A stretch of DNA of 64,000 bases from Muribaculaceae bacterium (lineage in GTDB: Bacteria > Bacteroidota > Bacteroidia > Bacteroidales > Muribaculaceae), in NCBI GenBank assembly GCA_017553785.1, contig JAFZKD010000099.1, forward strand, positions 29,473 through 93,472. The letters run 5' to 3'. The position numbers were made by a program, and so were the translations under genes. The notes below the pieces were generated by a model, which worked only from the letters and a program-made list of their open reading frames with translations, was not told the DNA's origin and searched no databases. The first letter of the stretch is position 1. Each line of letters begins with the position of its first letter. Positions 16,742 to 24,484 of the stretch are shown piece by piece.

Positions 16742-18799
16742 TTATTGCAGGATTCGATTGATCACGAGATTAATGTCGCCGATGTTGAGTTCGCCATCAC
16801 CATTGACATCAGCGTTAGCGTTGAAGGTATTGGACAGAATCAGGTCGATCAGCTCGCTGATGTCGCCGATGTTCACCTCACCGTCACCATTCACGTCACA
16901 CGGGTTGATGAAGGAGCTGGTGATATCATTGACCTCATATTTGTTGGTCTGGGTCGTCACTTCGTAGAATGATGTCTGGGTGACGTTTGCCACGTCTTCG
17001 GTCTGATGGCTACCTGCATCGCTGGCACTACCGCCCTGATTGAAGACGAAATTCATGTAGTCGTTCTTGGACTTGATGGTATAGGTCTGATAATAGAACT
17101 TGACTCCCTTGATCATCTTTGTCTGACTGATGGTCTGGCCGGGCCAGTCACCGTTAAACTGGTCATTGGAGGCATCCCATGAGTAGAAGTTAACTCTCGG
17201 CCAATTGTTGGGAGCCGCTGTCGGGTCTTTCAGATAAACGGTGATCTCGTAAGGCTCAAAGTCGTCGGCCGGGCCGATGACGTAGTTGCGTGTGATGACA
17301 CCGCTCACGCTGCCGTTCTTCAACAAGCCGGCTTTGAGGGTACAATCCTGAGCGAAAGTGACAGCGGTGCCGCTGGCAACAACGGTGCCATTGGTGGCAG
17401 TGGGCTCGCTGCCGTCAAGGGTATAAACGATCTTCGCATCGTCATCCTGACTGACCGCGGTGAGCGTCACTGCCTGATTGCCGGCAAGCTGACCACTGGG
17501 CTTGCTAGCCCATGCCGTCTCGGTGGTCTTGCTCAATGCCAGGCGATAGTTCGTGCCGCTGAGCACCTCAACGTAGGAATTGGGGATATTGTAGCTAGTG
17601 CTACCCATGGCTGCCAGTGCGGCGCCATTAGTTCCCAACGTGCGTTGCACATAGTAGTTATTGACCGAGCTGTTGGCAAGCACCTGGGTGGTGCTCATGT
17701 TGTGGATTCCCGCCAGCTGGCGCAAGTAGATCATCTGCTTAATAGCTTCCTTGTAGTCCATCCAGTGCTTAAGGAAGACGCAAGGGGTGCCGGGCATAAT
17801 CATCATGAAGGCATTGCCGGCCTCGATGTTCTTGCGGATGGGGTCATTCTGATTGTTGGCATCACGATATTGCGTGTCATGGTTCTCAATAAAGGTGACC
17901 GAAAAGCGACGGTAGTTCGCATCCTGATTCAAGGTCTTGCCATTGGAAGAAAGGCTAGTCCACTTGTTGTTATTGACAGCGTCACGCACCACATAGCGGA
18001 AGGCAAAGTCGAACGCAGCGCTCTGAGGCTCGCCATCAACCTTAGTGCCGTCGATCCAGTTCTTGAGAGCCGACACATTGCCATCCCAATACTCACCGAC
18101 GGAGTAAGTGGGCTGCGCATAGGCGTTATACAGTCCCGTGAATGAGGCGGCATAGCCCTTGGTCATGTCGTAACGGAAGCCGGCATAGCCCAGGTCGTCG
18201 AGCAACATCTTCAAGTAGGCCTTGACGTTAGTCTGCACATTCTCGCTCTTGTGGTCCAAGTCACGCATACCGCTCCAGTCCTCGCCGGTGTCATAGTTGC
18301 TGCTCAACTGGTAGCCATTGGCATTGGCCCACGCCAGCGCAGCGCCACCGTCATCGTTACGGCAGATGTCGGTTGACTTGAGCTGATAGGTCACTCCATT
18401 GTAGGTCTCAGCAGGAAAATCTACCCAGTTGGATTGGTTCTTGCGGTGATTGATGACCACATCGGCAATGGTGCCGATGCCCTTGCTCTTGAAGGTTTTG
18501 ATCATCGAAATGAGCTGCGTCTTGTTGCCAAACGAGCTGTTGTAGTTGGTGAACCAATACTTGTCATCATAGCCCATCGAAGTGCCGCCGCCACAGTTGC
18601 CGCTCTGCGGAATCCACACGAGCTGGAAGAATTCCGAGAGTTCATCGGCCTGGGCCTCGAGGTTGGTCCAACGAGTGTCGGAGTAGGAATCCCAATAGAA
18701 TCCCTGCAACATCACGCCTGAATAGTTGGCTGGCCAGCCCTGTGCCAGCATCAACAACGGCAACATTGCCACAAGTGCTGTAGTAAAAATCTTTTTCAT
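16742..18799 (-). CDS. secreted alpha-amylase (GH13) with CHB_HEX_C, CBM26 and C-terminal dockerin
   Basis: A 685-residue extracellular endo-amylase. The signal peptide ends at LMLAQ (residue 20). Catalytic regions: DVVINH (113-118), GYAGFRYDMTKG (nucleophile Asp211), SVGEYWDG (acid/base Glu236) and FIENHDTQ (transition-state Asp308). A chitobiase-C-terminal-like domain (YTLDGSEPTA, about 432-508) is followed by a CBM26-like starch-binding module (about 515-613, VNFYSWD) and a dockerin pair at 632-685 (DVNGDGEVNIGD and DVNGDGELNIGD). There is no lipobox, unlike SusG, so surface attachment may depend on the dockerin. It is first of an operon with GH53 and has its own operator and -7 box. Confidence 0.93.
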   Translation of the reverse strand: MKKIFTTALVAMLPLLMLAQGWPANYSGVMLQGFYWDSYSDTRWTNLEAQADELSEFFQLVWIPQSGNCGGGTSMGYDDKYWFTNYNSSFGNKTQLISMIKTFKSKGIGTIADVVINHRKNQSNWVDFPAETYNGVTYQLKSTDICRNDDGGAALAWANANGYQLSSNYDTGEDWSGMRDLDHKSENVQTNVKAYLKMLLDDLGYAGFRYDMTKGYAASFTGLYNAYAQPTYSVGEYWDGNVSALKNWIDGTKVDGEPQSAAFDFAFRYVVRDAVNNNKWTSLSSNGKTLNQDANYRRFSVTFIENHDTQYRDANNQNDPIRKNIEAGNAFMMIMPGTPCVFLKHWMDYKEAIKQMIYLRQLAGIHNMSTTQVLANSSVNNYYVQRTLGTNGAALAAMGSTSYNIPNSYVEVLSGTNYRLALSKTTETAWASKPSGQLAGNQAVTLTAVSQDDDAKIVYTLDGSEPTATNGTVVASGTAVTFAQDCTLKAGLLKNGSVSGVITRNYVIGPADDFEPYEITVYLKDPTAAPNNWPRVNFYSWDASNDQFNGDWPGQTISQTKMIKGVKFYYQTYTIKSKNDYMNFVFNQGGSASDAGSHQTEDVANVTQTSFYEVTTQTNKYEVNDITSSFINPCDVNGDGEVNIGDISELIDLILSNTFNANADVNGDGELNIGDINLVINRILQ

Positions 18800-18833
18800 A
18801 GTCGTTATTGTTATTAGATGATGATATTTCCCA

Positions 18834-18841
18834 CAAATATA
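18834..18841 (-). promoter_or_regulatory. -7 box of the amylase-GH53 operon
   Basis: TATATTTG on the minus strand, identical to the susC box, 34 nt before the ATG. No -33 TTG element is seen about 20 nt upstream. Confidence 0.65.
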
Positions 18842-18870
18842 GTCATTTATCCTTATTTTTTATAAGAAAG

Positions 18871-18897
18871 TGAACATTTCTATGAAAAAAATGTTCA
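18871..18897. repeat. 9-bp inverted repeat abutting the amylase operator
   Basis: TGAACATTT (18871-18879) and AAATGTTCA (18889-18897) form a perfect inverted repeat with a 9-nt centre. It ends exactly where the operator core begins (18898). It lies upstream of the -7 box, so it is more likely a protein site than a transcript hairpin. Confidence 0.6.
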
Positions 18898-18911
18898 TGC
18901 AATCGTTTGCA
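18898..18911. promoter_or_regulatory. LacI-type operator upstream of the amylase operon
   Basis: TGCAATCGTTTGCA, the same palindrome as at 3990-4003 and 27811-27824. A gap of 56 nt separates it from the -7 box, equal to the susC promoter. Confidence 0.78.
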
Positions 18912-18964
18912 GTCGCCTCCATGCCTTAATTATCCACTCATATAGACACCTCTGCACTCTGCAC

Positions 18965-19010
18965 TGAAAAAGTACAGGCGGCCCATTTATTGAGTCGCCT
19001 GTACTTTATA
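18965..19010 (-). terminator. terminator at the end of the susCDEF-like operon
   Basis: AAAGTACAGGCG (18969-18980) pairs with CGCCTGTACTTT (18996-19007); on the minus strand a T run follows. It separates the sus operon from the amylase operon, explaining why the amylase has its own promoter. Confidence 0.88.
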
Positions 19011-19025
19011 TATTTAAATTGTGTG

Positions 19026-20297
19026 TTACTTCACAACCTTGGCGGTTGAAGAGGTGCCGTCGGTGTAACGGGTAACAACGATGGTGACACCGTTGGTCTC
19101 GTTCATCTCCTGACCCATCACGTTGTAGTAACGAACATCGCTAACGGTCTTGCCTGCCACGATCTCGTTAACAGCAGAGTTCTCCTTGATGCTAAGCGTC
19201 ATCTCGTCGAGATTCACGGTCAAGGTGTACTTCTTGCCAGAGGGGATCTTGAAGCTGTTTTCGGTGCCAAAGCCAGCCAGCATCATGTCCATGCCCAGCA
19301 TATCCTCGCTTACCAGATAACCATTCTCGATGGCACCGATGCGGTTCAGAGCGATACCGCCCCAATCATCAGCAGCCTCGGCAAGCTTAGAGGTGAATGA
19401 GAAGTAGCTGTATGCAACGCCATCCTCTTCGTTGGTGCCGGTCGGGGTAACCTCAGCAACATAGATATTCTTGTCCTCGGTGGTCATGGCAACACCAAGG
19501 TTGGGAGCCCAACCGTTACCGTTCATTTCGCCCAGGATGAAGAGGTCATCGGTGCGGGGATTGGGAAGATCGCCAGAAGGCTCAGCAATAGCGTTCACCT
19601 CGTAGGTGGTGCTGTCGAAGGTGATGTGGATGTTGTACACACCAGCCTGCTCAATGTAGAGCTGATAGTTTTCGGCAGGCCATGCATTGCCCCAGTCGTG
19701 GTTCGCCACAACCTTGAACATAACATCGCCCTCGGGAAGAGTGCAGTAATTCCTGTCAAGAACCCAGAGGCCTTCGTTGTTCTGCTTCATATCGTTGTCG
19801 GTGTTGCTGGGGTCCCACTCGGTACCGAATACACTGGCAGGCGTACCGGCTACGGTGAAATACTTGAAACCGTCATCGATAATACCCGAACCCTCAATGA
19901 TAAACTCCATGTTGTCGAGGTCGAAGGTGAAAGTGAAAGTATTGACTTCCGAACCGCAAGAGAGTTTATAGGCACCATTGCCATTGCCCTGCTTCTGTGT
20001 GGACACATAGTTACCGATGGTCACAGTCTGGTCAGAGCCCGTGGAGGGACCAAAACGGAACTCGTTGTTGAACTGGTCCCATTCGCCAGCGTTTTCGGTC
20101 AGGCCGTCAGCAAATACAAACCAGATGGTTCCACTGAGATCTACAGTGGCGGTGTAGGTGCCGTCACCGTTGTCATTCATCTTCATACCGTCATTCGTCT
20201 GCCAGTTTCCGAAGGGAGTACTGCCGACGATGTAGATGTCGGCCTGCATGGACATTGCCACTACAGCCATTGCGATAAGCGTAAAGATTTTCTTCAT
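19026..20297 (-). CDS. secreted three-module SusE/SusF-like binding protein with C-terminal sorting-type tail
   Basis: A 423-residue exported protein, last in the sus operon. The signal peptide ends near Ala19 and has no lipobox cysteine. Module 1 (20-136) has the pattern YIVGxxPFGxW...WFVFADG...RFGP. Module 2 (144-238) ends in GVYNIHITFDSTTYEVNA, as in SusE/SusF starch-binding domains. Module 3 (250-372) starts LFILGEMNGNGW. Residues 376-423 (YYNVMGQEM...GVTIVVTRYTDG...KVVK) resemble a type A C-terminal sorting domain of the type IX secretion system. It probably binds starch at the cell surface. Module 1 is also found at the N termini of two CotH proteins (39991 and 41963). The binding role is inferred. 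Confidence 0.75.
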   Translation of the reverse strand: MKKIFTLIAMAVVAMSMQADIYIVGSTPFGNWQTNDGMKMNDNGDGTYTATVDLSGTIWFVFADGLTENAGEWDQFNNEFRFGPSTGSDQTVTIGNYVSTQKQGNGNGAYKLSCGSEVNTFTFTFDLDNMEFIIEGSGIIDDGFKYFTVAGTPASVFGTEWDPSNTDNDMKQNNEGLWVLDRNYCTLPEGDVMFKVVANHDWGNAWPAENYQLYIEQAGVYNIHITFDSTTYEVNAIAEPSGDLPNPRTDDLFILGEMNGNGWAPNLGVAMTTEDKNIYVAEVTPTGTNEEDGVAYSYFSFTSKLAEAADDWGGIALNRIGAIENGYLVSEDMLGMDMMLAGFGTENSFKIPSGKKYTLTVNLDEMTLSIKENSAVNEIVAGKTVSDVRYYNVMGQEMNETNGVTIVVTRYTDGTSSTAKVVK

Positions 20298-20428
20298 AAT
20301 TGATCAAATATTAAAATGAATAAAAGTTAACTTTCTTGGTTGATTGAAGAAAAAGCGACGGTCACCCCGTGCGCCCAAGAAGTGGACACACGGGATGCAG
20401 TCGCGATATCTTCATTCAAGAGCTCCAT

Positions 20429-21520
20429 TTATTGCTCCATGAAGTAGTAGTAACCCAGGATGTCGTTGAACATCACAGTGTAGGTTCCAGGAGTGACTTT
20501 GATGTTCGAGCCGTCCTGAACGCCCGCGCCCACGGGGAAGGTGGCACCACCCCAGTTCACATCCCAACTACCATTGGCAGCGAACTTGAGCTCAGTGCTC
20601 TCGGTGATAACGAGATCCTTCACGATCCAGTCGTGGTTCTCAGACTTGATGTTAATGCCGGTCATCAGGTTATCGGCAGGATTCCAGCCCTGATAAGAGC
20701 CGGGCATGCCAATCATACTGAAGATGCCAGACACCTCACCGTCATACTTCTCGATAGTCACCTTATCGATATCGGTATCGAGCGTGATCTTGTAGTAGCC
20801 CGCATCAGTAACGCGGATGTTGCCACCCTCGCCAGTGTTGCGAACGATCTCGCCGTCAATCATACTGAACTGGTCGCTAGCGTCACCTGGGGTGTGGATG
20901 ATCTTGAAGGTCTTGCGTGCAGGGATGTAACCAATGTACTGCAGGATGGTCACCGAACCAGGAGTACCATACATGGGAACCAGAGAAACGCCTACGTCCT
21001 CCATGCCATGGTTGTTCCACGAGCCGTCGCCGAATGCGGCACCAACGAGGTACCACAGGTCAGGAATGGTAACGGGTGTGAGAATCACATGAACCTCGAA
21101 CGGCTCACTCTCCATCGTCGTGGCAGTGGTGCCGTCGGTCATCACCCAACGCACGATGGCGGGGATGTCGCGCTGTTGCAGTGCGCGGCCATAGTTGTCC
21201 ACCACATACTTGTTCAGAGCGGCAGCATCCATGAAACCGTCATTGGTAAGAGGATACTCCTCACCATTGAGAATGATGTAGGTTTCAGCATAGTAGTTGG
21301 TGTCATTGACACTGGGAATCGACAGGTTGCACACCTTGACCTCCGTCGTACCCTCGGGCAACTGAGCGTAGTCAATCAGGTCAACGCCTGTTGCACTGGC
21401 TGTACCAAAGGTGATTTCCGCACCTTGGGGATTGCTCTGGGGCTCTGCCCAGTCCTTGTAGTCCTCGCTACAGCTTGCCATCAGCAGAGTCATTGCTGCG
21501 ATATATAAAAACTTCTTCAT
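20429..21520 (-). CDS. SusE/SusF-family outer-membrane starch-binding lipoprotein
   Basis: A 363-residue lipoprotein; the signal peptide ends in the lipobox LLMASC (Cys17). An N-terminal Ig-like region is followed by two SusE/F-type carbohydrate-binding domains, recognisable by LWYLVGAAFGDGSW and FSMIGMPGSYQGWNP, and the terminal KFAANGSWDVNWGG...FNDILGYYYF segment. It would bind starch or maltodextrins at the cell surface and pass them to SusCD. Its C-terminal domain closely resembles that of the upstream gene 21550-22740, so the two are paralogues. It is in an operon with susC, susD and its neighbours. Confidence 0.85.
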   Translation of the reverse strand: MKKFLYIAAMTLLMASCSEDYKDWAEPQSNPQGAEITFGTASATGVDLIDYAQLPEGTTEVKVCNLSIPSVNDTNYYAETYIILNGEEYPLTNDGFMDAAALNKYVVDNYGRALQQRDIPAIVRWVMTDGTTATTMESEPFEVHVILTPVTIPDLWYLVGAAFGDGSWNNHGMEDVGVSLVPMYGTPGSVTILQYIGYIPARKTFKIIHTPGDASDQFSMIDGEIVRNTGEGGNIRVTDAGYYKITLDTDIDKVTIEKYDGEVSGIFSMIGMPGSYQGWNPADNLMTGINIKSENHDWIVKDLVITESTELKFAANGSWDVNWGGATFPVGAGVQDGSNIKVTPGTYTVMFNDILGYYYFMEQ

Positions 21521-21549
21521 ATCTTTTTCTTGTTTTTAGTTGTTTTACT

Positions 21550-22740
21550 CTACTGTGCGATAAAGGTGTAAGTGCCCATAATGTCGTTGAAGAGGATATA
21601 GTACTTGCCGGCGGGAACATTGATATTGTCACCACCAGAGGCACCAAGACCATAGGGGAAGGTCGTGCCACCCCAGTTAACGTCCCAACTACCGTTGGCA
21701 GCAAACTTGAGGGGGGTGTCCTCAGCGAAGGTTTCTTCAACAAACCAGTCGTGGTTGAACTCCAATCCGTTCAGTTCGCTGACGGGAGCCAACGGGTTGT
21801 TCTCGGGAGCCCAGCCCTGATAATCACCGGGCAGAGAGATCATGTTATAGGTGTTGACAGCCTCGGCATACTTCTCGATGGTGATAGAGCCATCACCGCT
21901 GATCAAGATGGAGTAGTAACCAGCCTCGACAATGCCGATGTTGTGGTTGTCACCATCCTCATCGCTCAAGAAGGTGCCAGGATTTACCACGTTGGTAAAG
22001 TTGAGCTGTTCACCCCAATCACCGGCCACATGGACGAACTTGAACTGTCCGCCAGCGGGGAAGTAGCCGACATACATACAACCAGCCACGAAGGAGCCGT
22101 CAGTGTCATAAGCGGGATACAGCGGGATAAGTCCGGTACCGATGTCGCCAGCACCGTTGTTGCTCCATTCCTTGCTGCCGATGCAGTTACCAACCATGTA
22201 CCAAATATCGTAAACCTCAGAAGTGCTGATGAAGTAAGGCTTCACAACAAGGCTCACAGGATTAGAGTAAATGGTCTTAGCGCCGGGAGTGGATGCGCTC
22301 AAACGCAGCCAGATAGTCATCTGCTCAGGTATCACGCTGCTCTCGTCCCACTGCATAATCTTCACCAGTGATTTGGCAATTTCCTCAGCGCCAACTTCTC
22401 CGGAGCAAGATGCAAAAATCGACTTGAGCACATCATAGGTAGGAACAGTGGCACCCGATTCATCAGCTTTAGCATCTGAAACCGAAGTGCTCCAGTCATT
22501 GGTGGGAGACACCTCAAACTGGTAGTCCACCGCTGCGGGCCAGCCACCGTAATCCGGCTGAGACCATGTGAAAGGAATCGCCTTGGAGTTGAACAGGTCA
22601 ACATTGGTATTCACAGGGTTGTTGAGCGTGAATGAGGTGGGCTGCACCAGCGTGGGGTTGGAATCGCGGTCATCCTCGCATGCGGTGAACACAGTCATCA
22701 TGCACAACAACATCAGTGATGATAAAAATATCTTTTTCAT
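21550..22740 (-). CDS. SusE-family outer-membrane starch-binding lipoprotein
   Basis: A lipoprotein of 396 residues from the chosen start (MKKIFLSSLML; the frame also opens 12 nt earlier). The lipobox is VFTAC. An N-terminal SusE domain (FTLNNPVNTNVDLFNSKA, FTWSQPDYGG, YQFEVSPTNDW) precedes two carbohydrate-binding domains (IWYMVGNCIGSKEW and YNMISLPGDYQGW). The C terminus KFAANGSWDVNWGG...FNDIMGTYTFIAQ repeats that of the next gene. It is third in the operon after susC and susD, the normal place for SusE. Confidence 0.88.
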   Translation of the reverse strand: MKKIFLSSLMLLCMMTVFTACEDDRDSNPTLVQPTSFTLNNPVNTNVDLFNSKAIPFTWSQPDYGGWPAAVDYQFEVSPTNDWSTSVSDAKADESGATVPTYDVLKSIFASCSGEVGAEEIAKSLVKIMQWDESSVIPEQMTIWLRLSASTPGAKTIYSNPVSLVVKPYFISTSEVYDIWYMVGNCIGSKEWSNNGAGDIGTGLIPLYPAYDTDGSFVAGCMYVGYFPAGGQFKFVHVAGDWGEQLNFTNVVNPGTFLSDEDGDNHNIGIVEAGYYSILISGDGSITIEKYAEAVNTYNMISLPGDYQGWAPENNPLAPVSELNGLEFNHDWFVEETFAEDTPLKFAANGSWDVNWGGTTFPYGLGASGGDNINVPAGKYYILFNDIMGTYTFIAQ

Positions 22741-22780
22741 GTTCTTTGTCATTTTTATAATGTTAGACGTTGCTTCATCA

Positions 22781-24442
22781 TCAATAACCTGGATTCTGCG
22801 TCAGTTTGGGATTAGCGATCAGGTCATCGGTGGGGATGGCAAACACGTTGCGTTCGGCTGAGAAGTTGCGGCCTTCATAGGCACCACCCTTCCATTGCCA
22901 CTGGTAATCAACATTGAAACCACCAAACTTGCCAAAGCGGATCAAGTCAACGCGACGACGGCCCTCGAAGTAGAACTCACGACCCCACTCAGCCAGAATC
23001 TGGTCGAGCGACAGGCTGCGCAGTTCAGCAGCGTGGGCACGACGGCGCAGGGTGTTGACAGCCTCTCTGGCCTCGTCGGGCTGCTGACCCATACGGGTGA
23101 GCGCCTCGGCATAGGTCAAGTAAGCCTCGGCCTTGCGCATATAGAACAGGTGAGAATCGGCAAAGGTAATGCTGCTACCCTTGCTGCCGTCACACTTGAA
23201 GTTGTTGAACTTGGCAATGGCATAGCCATAGGTGAAGTCGGACTCGTTCTCCACGTTGAGGTGGCGTCCTGCAGTCTCGAACAATGCGCGGTCATCACCA
23301 GCGATTTGATAAACCTCGTAGGCGTGAGCCTCGGGAGCGTCATCGTTGGGGAAGAACAAGCGAATCAGTTCGGGACGAGCGCGGTTACCGCCCCAGGTGT
23401 TGTTGGAGTACAGACCATTCACCTCACTCGCATCATACATGTTGGGATGAACGTCAGCGTCCACGGTAGAGCACATCAAGAAGTTGGTGCCACCCCATGA
23501 AGTGGTGCGCAGACCGTCTTGAATAACGGGGAACAAGGCCTCATAAGCAGCGTCGGTAACTCCGTTGTCGCCCATGAACAGCATCTGGTAAGCAGTGTAC
23601 TCGCGGTAAGTACCGTCAATACCCTCATCGGCATAGCCCTGAGTGTGAAGCTTGTAGGACGAGTCCATGACCTTCTTGGCATACTTGGCGGCATCTTCCC
23701 AACGCGGAGTGCCGGTGTACACTTGCCAGTTCAGATAGAGACGAGCCAACAGCATCCAAGCAGCGGCTTTATCAACACGGCCATAACCAGTCTGACCATA
23801 TTTCTTGGGGCTGGGATCGTTAAGGATTTGATCGCCTGATCCGTCACCAACAATGTCAAGAAGTTCGCTCTCAATAAACTCGCACACCTCGGGGCGGGTC
23901 TTCTGATCGGGATCATCACCCGAGACTATGGTCGAGAAGGGGATGTTGCCGAATGCGTCGGTCAGCAGATAGTACTGGAAGGCGCGCAAGAAGCGGATTT
24001 CGGCAGTCATCGTAGCATCGTAATCGGCAAATTTCTCCATGTACTGGTTACAGAAAGTGATACCGATACACAGTCCATAATAGTATCCGCGCAGCATCGG
24101 GTGGCTGGCGTCATAGGTATTGTGGCAATACTCGGGGATACCGGTATCACCCCAGCCGCAGATGGCCTCATCGGTGGTCAACTCGTTGGAGTTCCACATC
24201 TGGCGGTACTTGTGCTGGAAACCGCCATCCAGACCATCGACGTCCACGTTGTCATCGCCTCCGTTGTTGCCCGAAGTGGCGAACACCGAGTAGCACTTGT
24301 TGAACATTTGCTCAACACCCACATCGTTCTTCAGCGAGGGGTCGATAGGCTCGACATCCAGGTCGTTGATACATGATGTCAATCCACCACCCATCAACAG
24401 AACTGCAGCAGCACTCAGTATATATTTGAAAATCTTATTCAT
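22781..24442 (-). CDS. susD: SusD/RagB-family starch-binding lipoprotein
   Basis: A 553-residue surface lipoprotein (lipobox LTSC) that forms the lid of the SusC channel and binds maltooligosaccharides. It has the SusD N-terminal segment (FNKCYSVFATSG), the TPR-like helices around IRFLRAFQYYLLTDAFGNIPF, and the C-terminal region with RRRAHAAEL, WGREFYFEGRRRVDLIRFGKF and the ending FAIPTDDLIANPKLTQNPGY typical of the family. It follows susC by 42 nt in the same operon. Assignment to starch comes from the neighbouring amylase, SusE-type genes and shared operator. Confidence 0.95.
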   Translation of the reverse strand: MNKIFKYILSAAAVLLMGGGLTSCINDLDVEPIDPSLKNDVGVEQMFNKCYSVFATSGNNGGDDNVDVDGLDGGFQHKYRQMWNSNELTTDEAICGWGDTGIPEYCHNTYDASHPMLRGYYYGLCIGITFCNQYMEKFADYDATMTAEIRFLRAFQYYLLTDAFGNIPFSTIVSGDDPDQKTRPEVCEFIESELLDIVGDGSGDQILNDPSPKKYGQTGYGRVDKAAAWMLLARLYLNWQVYTGTPRWEDAAKYAKKVMDSSYKLHTQGYADEGIDGTYREYTAYQMLFMGDNGVTDAAYEALFPVIQDGLRTTSWGGTNFLMCSTVDADVHPNMYDASEVNGLYSNNTWGGNRARPELIRLFFPNDDAPEAHAYEVYQIAGDDRALFETAGRHLNVENESDFTYGYAIAKFNNFKCDGSKGSSITFADSHLFYMRKAEAYLTYAEALTRMGQQPDEAREAVNTLRRRAHAAELRSLSLDQILAEWGREFYFEGRRRVDLIRFGKFGGFNVDYQWQWKGGAYEGRNFSAERNVFAIPTDDLIANPKLTQNPGY

Positions 24443-24484
24443 AGTGATCTTTCTAATTTTATAATCGTTAATGTGTCAACTCAA

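Noticed and set aside
20369-21508. Long plus-strand frame (379 codons) opposite the SusE/F-like gene
   Set aside because: It mirrors a well-supported lipoprotein gene and has no recognisable motif.
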